DNA of 64,000 bases from assembly GCA_016709965.1 (NCBI GenBank), contig JADJLT010000006.1, positions 992,001 to 1,056,000 of the forward strand. Direction: 5' to 3'. This document shows, one piece after another, positions 35,636 through 43,969 of this stretch. Position 1 is the first letter of the stretch. Every line of letters begins with the position of its first letter. The notes under the pieces are model-generated. The model was not told the origin of the DNA. It saw only the letters and a list, made by a program, of their open reading frames with translations, and made no database searches. The position numbers and the translations under genes were made by a program. Source of the stretch: Betaproteobacteria bacterium. GTDB taxonomy: Bacteria; Pseudomonadota; Gammaproteobacteria; Burkholderiales; Rhodocyclaceae.

Positions 35636-36909
35636 GGCGCGCTTTCTGCAGCGAGGCGGCGCAAGAGGGCGCGTTCCAGCTTGCCGCCGGCATTGCGTGG
35701 GAGTTGGCTGACGGCCTGTATTTTTCGTGGCAGGGCAGCTGCAGGCAGATGCTGTCGAGCATGGGCGAGCAGGGCCTCCGGCTGGGCATCGCCGACGATA
35801 AAGGCAACGATCAGGTCACCCCAGACCGGATCAGGACGTCCGGTGACGGCAACATCCTGAACGCCGGGGCAGGCGGCCAGACAGGACTCGATTTCCTGCG
35901 GATGCACATTGCGCCCGCCGCTGACCAGCATGTCGTCGGCTCGCCCAAGGATGCTCAGGTGGCCGCGGTCATCGAGTTGGCCGAAGTCGCTGGTGGTCAG
36001 CCAGCCCTCGGCACTCGGTCCGCCGCCCTCAATATAGCCAGCCATGATTTGCGGCCCGCGAATGCAAATGCGGCCATCGGGGTCGATGCGGACTTCATGG
36101 CCGGGCATGGGCAGCCCGACCCGGCCTTCCGTCCACTGGCCATCGGCGGGATCAAATGTCGCGATTTGGGCGGCTGTCTCGCTCATGCCGTAACTGGGGT
36201 AAAGCGGCCAGCCAACGGCGATGGCCCGCTGGTAAAGTGTTTGCGACAAGGCGGCGCCGCCGATCATGGCAATGCGCAGGCTGGGTGGTGGCATGGCGCC
36301 GATGTCGAGTAGCCGCGCCAGCATGGCGGGCACCAGAGAAATATGGGTGACCGGGTGGCTGGCGAGGTCGGCTGCGACGTGTTCTGCTGCGAAACCATCA
36401 TGCAGCAGCACTGCCGCACCGGCGCGGGCACAACGCCATAAAATGGACTGGCCGCCAATGTGATAGAGCGGCAGGCAGTTCAGCCAGAGGTCGCCGGGGC
36501 GCAAGGGCAGGCGCTGATTTGAGGCGGCTGCAGCGGCATCGAGCTGGGCGTTGCCGAGCAGGACGCCACGCGCCTGCCCTTCGCTGCCGCTGGTCGAAAT
36601 AATCAGCGTGACGTCGGACAGCGGCGGTGTCTTGCGATGCGCCAGGTGGTGAGCGCTGGTGCTACGGTCAACCGGGAAAAACGGCCGATTTTGAAAACTG
36701 CAGGCATAGGCATGGCGGGCAAGTTCCAGGCTGTTCCCCGCCAGGACCACCGGCCCCGGTGTGGTCGGGCGGGTCGCCACCAATGCTTGGACCTCTGCCT
36801 GCCATTCGCTGAAAGTCCACGTCTGGCCGGCATGCCGTAGTGCGAGGCTGGTCGGCCGCTTGCTGACGGCGAGCTGAAGGTGGTCGGCGAGTGCGGCAGC
36901 AGGGTTCAT
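35632..36909 (-). CDS. menE: o-Succinylbenzoate-CoA ligase (AMP-forming)
   Basis: This protein of 425 residues is a member of the acyl-adenylate superfamily: the P-loop-like IISTSGSEGQARGVLL, the YPSYGMSETAAQIA motif, TSDFGQLDDRGHLSILGRADDMLVSGG and a final lysine in NAGGKLERALL. Size and coupling to menF support MenE. The ATG at 36909 is preferred to a TTG two codons upstream. The dispersed repeat is embedded near the N-terminus and is read as FFPVDRS, in a region that tolerates variation among family members. Confidence 0.86.
   Translation of the reverse strand: MNPAAALADHLQLAVSKRPTSLALRHAGQTWTFSEWQAEVQALVATRPTTPGPVVLAGNSLELARHAYACSFQNRPFFPVDRSTSAHHLAHRKTPPLSDVTLIISTSGSEGQARGVLLGNAQLDAAAAASNQRLPLRPGDLWLNCLPLYHIGGQSILWRCARAGAAVLLHDGFAAEHVAADLASHPVTHISLVPAMLARLLDIGAMPPPSLRIAMIGGAALSQTLYQRAIAVGWPLYPSYGMSETAAQIATFDPADGQWTEGRVGLPMPGHEVRIDPDGRICIRGPQIMAGYIEGGGPSAEGWLTTSDFGQLDDRGHLSILGRADDMLVSGGRNVHPQEIESCLAACPGVQDVAVTGRPDPVWGDLIVAFIVGDAQPEALLAHARQHLPAAALPRKIQAVSQLPRNAGGKLERALLRRLAAESAP
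36661..36681 (+). repeat. Dispersed polar repeat, copy 6, inside menE (one extra base)
   Basis: The copy reads GCTACGGTCAACCGGGAAAAA: all 20 consensus positions match and one extra G follows CCGG, as in the nifJ copy. On the menE coding strand it encodes FFPVDRS. Confidence 0.8.
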
Positions 36910-37092
36910 AGGCAAACGATTATACGGAGTGACCTATTGAACGCATGGTGAGGCAAATCAAGAAACGGTGGAATCGGCTGGCGGTCGTGATTGACGTTTG
37001 ATGAAAATCCGGACGCTACGAATTACGTCGATCGCAATCATCGGAAGGGCTAGAGACTGCCCCTGCTTCTGCCAAAGCAGGAAGGAAGCACC

Positions 37093-38067
37093 TCAAGCGG
37101 GAGAGGCGATCTCCAGTTTTTCAATCTGACCGGTCGCCTGGTAATTCTGGCAACGTTGCAGATATTCCCGCGTGCTCTTCGGCATGGCTGTTCGTGCACG
37201 GGCAATATAGAAAATCAGGTCACGGCCCTTGCGGATCAATTGCAGCCCGTCGGCAACGTTGTAGGTCAACGGCTCATTGATGTGAATCGGCTCTGAATGC
37301 CACGAGATGTCGGCAAGACGCTCTCCGGCTGTGACCATGCGTGCCCAGACATCAAAAATATCGACGTCGGTACGCAGGGTTTCGGTCTTGATCTTGGCGG
37401 CAGTGGCAAGGTCGCGTACCGGCCCGATAATGCCGGAAAAAGCGGGAATGCCACTAAAAGTGTCGATCATCGTCCTGGAAATCTTGTCGATGTCGCGCAG
37501 AACCTGACCGATCTTGATGTAACGGCTTTCGTAGAAGTCTTCGAGCGGAATCGAGAAGGCGCGGAAAGGTTCGCCCCAAAGTTCGTCGATGCCTTCTTCG
37601 CCGCTGCGATGCATGACGCAACGGCCGAGCTCCATGGCGTCGAGCAGACACTTTCCGCATTCGCGCATGAGCGGGCTGTCGCTGAGAATTTCAATGCCGC
37701 AAGCCTGCAGCTCGACCAGCTTGCGAAAAATGTCGGCTGCCCGGTTAAAGAGCGCGCCGGCCAGCATGGCACCCTTGACGCGTTTGCGGGCCGGATCGGT
37801 TTCGCTTTCGTAACTGCTGCGCGCCTCGTTCAGGCGAGTGCCTGGAATGTTCAGGCCGTGCTCGGTGTGGTTGAAGAGTCGCCGCGTCAGTGCCTCAATC
37901 AGCTTTTTCTTGGCTTCCAGCGAATCGGTAGGAACCCGGTAGGTCTTGATCCAGTATCCGTCGTAGAACACCCGTTCCAGACCATCCACGATGCGGCGGG
38001 TGCCTTCGGGCGGGTTATCGGTTTGGTTGGTAACTTGATTGAGTTGGTGCGCAGTGGTCATCTTCAT
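37093..38067 (-). CDS. Conserved-type hypothetical protein
   Basis: A soluble protein of 324 residues with no signal peptide or membrane segment, mostly helical by composition. Recognisable stretches are RIVDGLERVFYDGYWIKTYRVP, CGKCLLDAMELGRCVMHRSGEEGIDELWGEP and a C-terminal RTAMPKSTREYLQRCQNYQ. I do not recognise the family. It stands alone between menE and a two-component system; 36910-37092 upstream and downstream flanks hold only a 7-bp hairpin (37062-37081) without a T-run. Confidence 0.65.
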   Translation of the reverse strand: MKMTTAHQLNQVTNQTDNPPEGTRRIVDGLERVFYDGYWIKTYRVPTDSLEAKKKLIEALTRRLFNHTEHGLNIPGTRLNEARSSYESETDPARKRVKGAMLAGALFNRAADIFRKLVELQACGIEILSDSPLMRECGKCLLDAMELGRCVMHRSGEEGIDELWGEPFRAFSIPLEDFYESRYIKIGQVLRDIDKISRTMIDTFSGIPAFSGIIGPVRDLATAAKIKTETLRTDVDIFDVWARMVTAGERLADISWHSEPIHINEPLTYNVADGLQLIRKGRDLIFYIARARTAMPKSTREYLQRCQNYQATGQIEKLEIASPA

Positions 38068-38126
38068 CTACAGAAATGCTCGGCGACAGATCAGCTCCGT
38101 ATTGTGCGCCTTTTTGCGCTTGGTGA

Positions 38127-39479
38127 TCAGTCAGTCGGGAATTTTACCCCGGCAACTAAGCCTTTGGGCATAGATGAGTCATCTAGTTGTAAATGAGCCC
38201 CATGCAGTTCAGCAATGCGGCTGACGATGGCCAGCCCCAGGCCACTCCCCGGCTGGCTGCCTTGGTGCAGGCGATGGAAGCGCCGGAGGACGGATTTTCT
38301 TTCTTCCGGAGGTATGCCGGGGCCGCTATCGCTGACCGAAAAGCCGACTAGTCCCTTGGACTTGGTCACGTTGACGCGTACTCGGCCGCCATCGGGGGTG
38401 TAGCGAACGGCGTTGTCGACCAAGTTGCGGATCAATACCCGCAGCCACTCGGCTTGCCCGATGACGAGGCAGCCGGGCGTGGCTTCGAGGTCGAAGTCGA
38501 GATTTTTTGCGAGAATCTGCGGACCGATGTCGGCACATACGGATTCAGCCAGTATCGAAAGGTCTACGGGCTGCGGGTCAGGCAGGCCGGATTCAGGATC
38601 AAGACGAGCCAGATGCAGCATCTGGTCGACCAGATGGACAGCCCGGGTCAGGCCGCTTTGCAACTGGCTGAGTGATCGATCACGTTCGTCGTTATCACGG
38701 GCGCGCTGGGCGACTTGCAGCTGGGCCTGCAGGGCCGCCAGTGGGGTGCGCAGTTCATGGGCGGCATCGGCGGTAAAGCGACGCTCGGATTCAAGGGTGT
38801 TTTCGACACGCAGGAATAGGCCGTTCAGCGCTTCAAGCAGTGTACGGATTTCTTCGGGCGCTGCGGATGGATGGAGCGGTTGCAGTTGTTGGGGTTCGCG
38901 ACTGGCGATCTGGCGGGCAATGCCATCAAGCGAGGCAAATCCGTGCCGGGTGGCGAGCCAGACCCAGAGTCCGATCAGCGGCAGGCCGAAGAGAGCGGGG
39001 AGGAGCAGGCGCCAGGCAATGTGCCCGATCAGCTCGTCGCGGATATCGTGATTCTCGCTGACCTGGACCTGGGTGCTGCGATCCTGGTTCCACCGGCTGA
39101 AATGTCGCCAATGGCCGTGCTGGTCGCGGGTTTCGGAAAAATCATCGGCGCTGGTCAGCGGTGTTTCCGGCGCATTGTGCGAGCGCATCAGCAATGTGCC
39201 ATCGGCTCGCCAGAGCTGGAAACGCAAGCTGCGCTGATACTTGTGCGTGGCATTGCCGATATCGTCTTCCATATCGTGGTCGGTGTCGTGGCTGGCGAGC
39301 GCGAGCAGTGTTTGGGCCGCTTGGGCGAGCTGGGCATCGAACAGTTCGTCGACTTCGTGATGAGCGTCGATGTAGCTGAAAATCATGGTTACCAGCCAGG
39401 CGACGGTTACGCCTCCCAGCAGCAAGGCAAGCAGGCGACGACGCAGTGAAAACCAGACGGTTGCAGCGGCGTCGCTCAT
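38127..39479 (-). CDS. Sensor histidine kinase, QseC/PmrB-like
   Basis: This protein of 450 residues has two membrane helices (about 13-35 and 155-180) flanking a short periplasmic domain rich in His and Asp (SHDTDHDMEDDIGNATHKYQ), which could bind metal. HAMP, the HisKA box (RFTADAAHELRTPLAAL) and HATPase with NLVDNAVRYTPDGG, SDSGPGIPPEE and GSGLGLAIV follow. It overlaps its response regulator by 4 bases. The His/Asp-rich sensor and the CTTAAG boxes upstream of both a heme operon and a metal efflux operon suggest a metal or redox signal; this is inference. Confidence 0.9.
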   Translation of the reverse strand: MSDAAATVWFSLRRRLLALLLGGVTVAWLVTMIFSYIDAHHEVDELFDAQLAQAAQTLLALASHDTDHDMEDDIGNATHKYQRSLRFQLWRADGTLLMRSHNAPETPLTSADDFSETRDQHGHWRHFSRWNQDRSTQVQVSENHDIRDELIGHIAWRLLLPALFGLPLIGLWVWLATRHGFASLDGIARQIASREPQQLQPLHPSAAPEEIRTLLEALNGLFLRVENTLESERRFTADAAHELRTPLAALQAQLQVAQRARDNDERDRSLSQLQSGLTRAVHLVDQMLHLARLDPESGLPDPQPVDLSILAESVCADIGPQILAKNLDFDLEATPGCLVIGQAEWLRVLIRNLVDNAVRYTPDGGRVRVNVTKSKGLVGFSVSDSGPGIPPEERKSVLRRFHRLHQGSQPGSGLGLAIVSRIAELHGAHLQLDDSSMPKGLVAGVKFPTD

Positions 39480-40132
39480 TTTGAAATCGTGTAGCCAACG
39501 CCGCGCAGGGTACGGATCAGATCGCTGCCCAGCTTTTTGCGCAAATGATGGATATGGACTTCGAGTGCGTTGCTGTCCGGCTCGTCGCGCCAGCCGTAGA
39601 TGGATTGTTCGAGCTGGGTGCGGGTCAGCACGCGGCCGGCATTTTCGATCAGGATCTGCAACAGCGAAAATTCGCGGCTGGACAATTCGATTTCCTGGCC
39701 AGCGAGCGAGACGCTGTGCGCGGCCAGATCGATACTCAGGTCGCCATGGGTCAGGAGTGGCGCGGCGCGGCCGGCGCTGCGCCGGGTCAGGGCGCGGATG
39801 CGGGCACTGAGTTCGTCGAGGTCGATCGGTTTGACGAGATAGTCGTCGGCCCCGGCATCAAGGCCCGACACCTTGTCGCCGGTCGCATCGCGGGCGGTCA
39901 GGATAAGAATGGGCATGGTCTGCCCACGGCTACGGGCGCGATTCAGGACTTCCATCCCGGACAGCCGCGGCAGGCCAAGGTCAAGGACGATCAGGTCGAA
40001 GCTCTCGCTCTGTAATGCCTGATCTGCAGAATGACCGTCTCGCAACCAGTCGACCGCAAAGCCCGCCTGGCGCAGGCCCACCGTCAGGCCGTCGCCCAAT
40101 TCTGGATCGTCTTCGACTAAAAGGATGCGCAT
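39476..40132 (-). CDS. OmpR-family response regulator, QseB/PmrA-like
   Basis: This protein of 218 residues comprises a receiver (MRILLVEDDPELG, LIVLDLGLPRLSG with the phospho-accepting Asp, and DDYLVKPIDLDEL) and a C-terminal winged helix (ELSSREFSLLQILIENAGRVLTRTQLEQSIYG, HIHHLRKKLG). Regulators of the QseB/PmrA group bind CTTAA-type hexamers spaced by 5 bases, and such sites occur upstream of the SHP operon (41830-41868) and of the czc operon (53754-53770). It precedes its kinase in a two-gene operon. Confidence 0.92.
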   Translation of the reverse strand: MRILLVEDDPELGDGLTVGLRQAGFAVDWLRDGHSADQALQSESFDLIVLDLGLPRLSGMEVLNRARSRGQTMPILILTARDATGDKVSGLDAGADDYLVKPIDLDELSARIRALTRRSAGRAAPLLTHGDLSIDLAAHSVSLAGQEIELSSREFSLLQILIENAGRVLTRTQLEQSIYGWRDEPDSNALEVHIHHLRKKLGSDLIRTLRGVGYTISK

Positions 40133-40149
40133 GGCGGGATTCTAGAGGT

Positions 40150-40301
40150 CTGCTTCGTAATTAGCGAGCCACAATGAAAGCGCTGGATTTGTGTTCCTGG
40201 CTAGGCGCGAACCGGAGCAATAGCCGAAGCTATTGCGAGGATGAGCAACAACGCCAAGCGCACAAAAACAAGCTTTCATGGATCGCCTAATTGCGAAGTA
40301 G
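40150..40301. repeat. 152-bp imperfect palindromic element, MITE-like
   Basis: The ends match as inverted repeats: CTGCTTCGTAATTAGCGA at 40150-40167 against CTACTTCGCAATTAGGCGA read on the other strand from 40301. A second matching pair is ATGAAAGC (40174-40181) and GCTTTCAT (40272-40279). The centre has a perfect 8-bp stem, GCAATAGC-CGAA-GCTATTGC (40217-40236). The two halves pair over most of their length. No coding gene lies in it. Such structure suggests a non-autonomous mobile element or a structured RNA region; no clear target duplication is visible. Confidence 0.6.
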
Positions 40302-40305
40302 AACG

Positions 40306-40911
40306 CTAGCTTGCCAACCACCAGCTGGCAGCAACGACCCAGACAAGCAGAATGACAGCGGCCAAGGGGCGTGCCGACGATATGGCTTCGTCGGTCCTGC
40401 CGTTTTTTCGTCCGGTGAGCATGGCACGCACCAGATTTTCACCATGCAGCACGCTGCCGGAGATGACGCCTGCGACATGGACAATGACCACCGCCAGCAT
40501 GGTTGCGGCCAGCCCTTCGTGCAGATCATCCAGCCAGCCGCCGCCGATTTCATTGTAAGTTGCCCAACCGGTGACGCCGCATGCAATGCCGAGCGCGAGC
40601 AGAATGACAATGGCCCAACCACCGGCCGGGTTGTGGCCGGTATGCGGTGCGGGCTGCAGTTTGAGCAGGCTACTCAGGTAGCCGATGACCGAGCTCGGGC
40701 CGCGCACGAACTCGACGAAGCGGGCGTAACGCGAACCGATGAAACCCCAGGGCAGACGAAAGAGAGCGACGGCGATGACGACAGAACCGGACCAGGCATG
40801 GACCAGTCGCCATGTTTCGCTTTCAGAAGTCAGCCAGGCAACGATAAAGCCGCCTACCATCAACCAGTGACCGATGCGAACCGGCCAGTCCCAGACTAGA
40901 ATTTTTTGCAT
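40306..40911 (-). CDS. Membrane cytochrome b (b561 type) of the SHP/DHC cluster
   Basis: The protein has 201 residues and four main hydrophobic helices. Candidate heme ligands are His residues in RIGHWLMVGG, RLVHAWSGSVV, LHEGLAATMLAVVIVHVAG and VLHGENLV. Such cytochromes pass quinol electrons to periplasmic cytochromes. It is the last gene of the operon, 2 bases after the diheme cytochrome gene. Confidence 0.88.
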   Translation of the reverse strand: MQKILVWDWPVRIGHWLMVGGFIVAWLTSESETWRLVHAWSGSVVIAVALFRLPWGFIGSRYARFVEFVRGPSSVIGYLSSLLKLQPAPHTGHNPAGGWAIVILLALGIACGVTGWATYNEIGGGWLDDLHEGLAATMLAVVIVHVAGVISGSVLHGENLVRAMLTGRKNGRTDEAISSARPLAAVILLVWVVAASWWLAS

Positions 40912-40913
40912 GA

Positions 40914-41375
40914 TTACTCCCGAAGTTCCGGAATGGCGATGTCGTGTTCGCTGTAGTTGCCGCTTGCTGCACCGCCGTGGCAGGCCTCACAGTTGGCCGC
41001 CGACTTGACACGCGGGTCGCGCCAGAATCTGGTTGGCACCTCATGGTGCTTGCGAATGAAGCGCATCGTCTGGGTAATCCGTGGTGGGTTGCCGGCATTG
41101 CCCAGGCGCTTGGCATCGCCGGCGTTGTTGACCAGAAAAGTTTCGATTTCCTGGCCTTTTTTCCGGTCGACCGCAGCATCGCTGCCGAAATGATTGTTCA
41201 GGCCAGCCATGATCTTTTTCCAATCGTTGGCGGCCAGCAAAGCGGGTTGATAGGCAATGTGACAGCTGCTGCACTCGGCCTTGAAACTGGCCGGGGCGTT
41301 GGCAGGCGTTGGCAGGCGGTCGGCCAGGACCGGCAAGCTGCAGCCGAGCAGGGCGATCAGGGTAATGGTTTTCAT
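40914..41375 (-). CDS. Diheme cytochrome c (DHC family)
   Basis: This protein of 153 residues has a signal peptide (MKTITLIALLGCSLPVLA-DR) and two heme c motifs, CSSCH (about residue 35) and CEACH (about residue 130). Its place between a b-type cytochrome and an SHP-like cytochrome matches the known SHP-DHC-cytochrome b arrangement, in which DHC shuttles electrons. The dispersed repeat is embedded and read as AAVDRKK, between the two heme motifs, in a segment that is likely a surface loop. Confidence 0.9.
   Translation of the reverse strand: MKTITLIALLGCSLPVLADRLPTPANAPASFKAECSSCHIAYQPALLAANDWKKIMAGLNNHFGSDAAVDRKKGQEIETFLVNNAGDAKRLGNAGNPPRITQTMRFIRKHHEVPTRFWRDPRVKSAANCEACHGGAASGNYSEHDIAIPELRE
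41158..41177 (-). repeat. Dispersed polar repeat, copy 7, inside the diheme cytochrome gene (20/20)
   Basis: The plus strand reads TTTTTCCGGTCGACCGCAGC, an exact reverse-complement match. On the gene's coding strand it is in the GCTGC...AAAAA direction and encodes AAVDRKK, a different frame and direction from the copies in menE and the RND genes. Confidence 0.85.
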
Positions 41376-41376
41376 G

Positions 41377-41781
41377 TCAGCGTACCTCGCTCAGATAGGT
41401 CATGAAGTCAGCCTTTTCAGCCGATGTGCAGGCACGGCCGACGACTTCCTTGCAGTTACGGCCAAACCATTTTTCTACCTTGGCCGGGTCACTGAAGCGT
41501 TCAGCGTTGGCAGTAACGGCCATCGGCTTAATCGCTTTCCCGGTTACCGCATGCTGGCCGGCATTCAACGGGTTGTCGGTGTGGCAGCTCGCACAGCCCG
41601 GCATCTTTTCGTTGATGGCAAAACGTTTGTGGAAAAAGGCCTCGCCGCGTTTGGCTGACGGGGTGAAGTCAGCCTGCTGGCTGCTCGCCTCGGAAACGTA
41701 GGTTTGACGAATCTGTTGTGGAGTTTCAGCGTGGCAGGCCAAGCTGACGAGCAGCAGGACTGCGGCGGTGATGGTTCTCAT
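41377..41781 (-). CDS. SHP-like monoheme cytochrome c (DUF1924)
   Basis: This protein of 134 residues has a signal peptide (MRTITAAVLLLVSLACHA-ET), one heme motif CASCH (near residue 63), and the segment KWFGRNCKEVVGRACTSAEKADF. In the sphaeroides heme protein family the Asn of the GRNC motif is the weak axial ligand that leaves to let O2 or NO bind. The two cysteines here would form the family disulfide. It is the first gene of the operon; ATG 41781 follows AAGGAG. Physiological ligand is unknown. Confidence 0.85.
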   Translation of the reverse strand: MRTITAAVLLLVSLACHAETPQQIRQTYVSEASSQQADFTPSAKRGEAFFHKRFAINEKMPGCASCHTDNPLNAGQHAVTGKAIKPMAVTANAERFSDPAKVEKWFGRNCKEVVGRACTSAEKADFMTYLSEVR

Positions 41782-41829
41782 TGAAGTTCTCCTTGGGGTG
41801 TCCATGGAGAAGCAGTGTAGAGAGCGAGT

Positions 41830-41868
41830 CTTAAAGGGGACTTAGGTGAAACTTAAGCGCAGATTAAG
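41830..41868. promoter_or_regulatory. Four CTTAAG-like hexamers at 11-bp spacing (QseB/PmrA-type box)
   Basis: The plus strand carries CTTAAA, CTTAGG, CTTAAG and ATTAAG, each separated by exactly five bases. On the transcribed strand the first pair reads CTTAAT-CTGCG-CTTAAG. This direct-repeat form is that of QseB/PmrA-type response regulators. The array ends 49 bases before the SHP start codon. Confidence 0.75.
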
Positions 41869-41934
41869 TGGATGAAATCCGGCTTTGTCTTTTGGGCTGA
41901 CGATGTGACGCATGCATTGCGCGTGCTGTCGGGG

Positions 41935-41965
41935 TCAAACAAAGCGCAGGGCCAGGACCCTGCGC
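41935..41965 (-). terminator. Rho-independent terminator for the collar/PEP-CTERM operon
   Basis: A perfect 8-bp stem (GCGCAGGG with CCCTGCGC, loop CCAGGA in the plus strand) lies 23 bases after the stop of the small gene at 41988, and on the minus strand it is followed by TTTGTTTGA. This fits an intrinsic terminator of the leftward operon. Confidence 0.7.
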
Positions 41966-41987
41966 CTATGTTGGTTACTGGCCGGAC

Positions 41988-42194
41988 TTACTGGCCCAGA
42001 TGCTGCAGGACAGTATGCAGGCGCTCGGTCGCGTTGGCTGCTTCCGGATCGTTTTCAGTAAGTTTCAGCACATCCGACCAGTTGATATAACGATCAAGTC
42101 GAGCAAGGGCCTTGGCGCTGACCGAGTCCAACTTGATGTCCAGCGTAATTGCGTCACCGCTACCGTCGAGCTTGTAAGCAAACAAACCTTGCAT
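41988..42194 (-). CDS. Small hypothetical protein of the collar operon
   Basis: This protein of 68 residues starts MQGLFAYKLDGSGDAITLDIKLDSVSAKALARLDRYINWSD (shown in part) and ends near ERLHTVLQHLGQ. It is acidic, has no signal peptide, and ATG 42194 follows a GGAG. It is the last gene before the terminator. I do not recognise a family; conserved position at the end of the operon suggests a role with the collar proteins, but this is inference. Confidence 0.6.
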   Translation of the reverse strand: MQGLFAYKLDGSGDAITLDIKLDSVSAKALARLDRYINWSDVLKLTENDPEAANATERLHTVLQHLGQ

Positions 42195-42343
42195 CTTTCG
42201 TTCTCCAGGTTGTTGTTGTGGGATAAACGAAGGCAGTTTATAGATCAGTGTAACTAAATGAAATGGCGGCCTGCTGGATGGCGATATTTTTCTGGCCAAG
42301 CCGAATCAGATTTCGGCTTGGTCAAGGCGATTTGAATTGGTAA

Positions 42344-42763
42344 TCAGGATGTGCCGAGATTGAAGTCAGCTCGAAACATCGCTCCCTTGTCATCGTGCCC
42401 CGCAGACTCCAGGTACAGCGGAAAGTAGCCGGTCGCGGTATGCGCCATGACGAAGGTGCCGCCAGACAGTTCGGTGTTTTTCGGCGCATGGAAAATGAGC
42501 GTGAATTGCTCATTGCGTTCGGCTGCGGTTCTGTCGAGCAGGTTCGACAATGTTAAATTAACCGGGCCAAGAATGGTGTGGTGCAATTCAAAGACCGAAT
42601 CAAGGCATTGGGCGAACGTTGCCCGGCAAAGTTTGCTGGCCGCCGACATCCCGCCGCTACCAGTCATGCCGCTGGTGCTGGTCAATTCCAGCGCGGCGGT
42701 CGAGGCAAGCGCCAAGGAGGCGATCGTCACGCTACCGGTGGCAAGAAAATCTCTTCTGTTCAT
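42344..42763 (-). CDS. Tat-exported DUF6916-like protein
   Basis: This protein of 139 residues begins MNRRDFLATGSVTIASLALAST, a twin-arginine signal (RRDFL). The mature part (QCLDSVFELHHTILGPVNLTLSNLLDRT, FTLIFHAPKNTELSGGTFVMAH, GYFPLYLESAG) matches in layout the shorter protein at 44515. Both resemble the DUF6916 family of unknown function. The Tat signal implies export of a folded or cofactor-bound protein. It sits downstream of the three collar genes. Confidence 0.65.
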   Translation of the reverse strand: MNRRDFLATGSVTIASLALASTAALELTSTSGMTGSGGMSAASKLCRATFAQCLDSVFELHHTILGPVNLTLSNLLDRTAAERNEQFTLIFHAPKNTELSGGTFVMAHTATGYFPLYLESAGHDDKGAMFRADFNLGTS

Positions 42764-42825
42764 GGTGCGCTCCTTGATTGGTCGTTGGGTGGGCCTGAAG
42801 TAGATATGGCTAGTGTTGCGCCGAA

Positions 42826-43353
42826 TTAAGGGCGTGGTGGATAAATGCCTTGCAGGGCAATGATGTAATTGAGCGCCAAGTAGGGCTGGCGGTTGTTGTG
42901 GGGCTGCCCGCCACCGCTGGGCTGCATGACATTCGCCGCCATGGCGACCGGATGGGTGGGCTCACGGTAGATGCTTCCGACATTCGATGGGGCAAGGCGC
43001 GCGCTGGGCGACGGTGCTGGCAAATTTGCGGCATTGGCGGCGTGAAGCGCATGGTTGTGACTGGGCATCTCACCAGGACTAAGGGTAACGGATTCAACAC
43101 CGCCCATCTCGCCGAGGGATCGTTGCTGCAATCCCGGCCCCGCACTTTGCCCCGCATGAAGCGGTGATCGCCCATTCAGGTTAGGCAGAGCGAATGTCGA
43201 CTTGCCATCGCCACCGTAGTAGGTGCCAAGCAGTGAAAAGAGCGCGGTATTCTGGGAAATAGGCAGCAATTGGCCGGCGCAAAATGCCCAACCGGTGGGA
43301 GCGAAGTTTCCTGCAAACATGGTGATTTCGCCGACAAAAGGGTCAAGTGACAT
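42826..43353 (-). CDS. Phage tail-collar domain protein (microcystin-dependent-protein type)
   Basis: This protein of 175 residues starts MSLDPFVGEITMFAGNFAPTGWAFC and carries the collar signature GQLLPISQNTALFSLLGTYYGGDGKSTFALPNLNGR, then a His/Asn-rich PSHNHAL segment and the typical end LNYIIALQGIYPPRP. Such proteins occur both in phage tails and as non-phage surface or secreted proteins. Three tandem copies with no other phage genes argue for the latter. The central part differs most among the three. Confidence 0.85.
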   Translation of the reverse strand: MSLDPFVGEITMFAGNFAPTGWAFCAGQLLPISQNTALFSLLGTYYGGDGKSTFALPNLNGRSPLHAGQSAGPGLQQRSLGEMGGVESVTLSPGEMPSHNHALHAANAANLPAPSPSARLAPSNVGSIYREPTHPVAMAANVMQPSGGGQPHNNRQPYLALNYIIALQGIYPPRP

Positions 43354-43417
43354 ATTTCGGTCTCCAGTTCAATTCATATGAAGCAAATTCAGCAGCAATC
43401 AGTTCAACTTTCTCGGC

Positions 43418-43921
43418 TCAAGAGCGTGACGGATATACGCCGTACAGCGAAATGATGTAATTGATACCTAGAAATGGGGCCATGTTGTCGTGTGGCAGAT
43501 TTCCGCCGGCAGTACTGATGGCTGTCTGGCTCATGGTGACGGCGTCGTTGCCATCACCGTAGAAGTAAGCGGTTGTTGAGGCGCCTGTCGCAGCGGTCGG
43601 GCCTGCCGCATTGCTGACGAAGTTGTCCGACGCCTGCATGCCGTGACTATGGGCGGGCATCTGCGCGGAGACTAATGTGACGGTTTCAGTACCTGCGGCT
43701 TGGCCGATAACGTAACCGGTACCCATGTGTACCGGAATTCGCCCTCGCATGTCGGGTAGGGCAAACGTAGTTTGGCCGTCACCGCCGTAGGTCGTACCAA
43801 TAAGCGAAAATAAAACATCGTTTTGTGCGATGGACATCAATTGGCCATCACAGAATGCCCAGTCCTGAGGGGCAAAGCTGCCTGCAAACAAGCGGATTTC
43901 ACCAACAAATGGCATCGACAT
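43418..43921 (-). CDS. Phage tail-collar domain protein, second paralog
   Basis: This protein of 167 residues starts MSMPFVGEIRLFAGSFAPQDWAFCDGQLMSI and has the LIGTTYGGDGQTTFALPDMRGRIPVHMG signature, PAHSHGMQ, and the end INYIISLYGVYPSRS. It has no signal peptide. It is clearly paralogous to its two neighbours; spacing of 64 and 48 bases to them suggests one transcript. Confidence 0.85.
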   Translation of the reverse strand: MSMPFVGEIRLFAGSFAPQDWAFCDGQLMSIAQNDVLFSLIGTTYGGDGQTTFALPDMRGRIPVHMGTGYVIGQAAGTETVTLVSAQMPAHSHGMQASDNFVSNAAGPTAATGASTTAYFYGDGNDAVTMSQTAISTAGGNLPHDNMAPFLGINYIISLYGVYPSRS

Positions 43922-43969
43922 GAATACTTCCTTTCATGTTTTTTCCCGGCGACTGCCGAGAGGAGTGTT

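Noticed and set aside
37062..37081. 7-bp hairpin CCTGCTT/AAGCAGG as a terminator
   Set aside because: No T-run on either strand, so termination cannot be supported.
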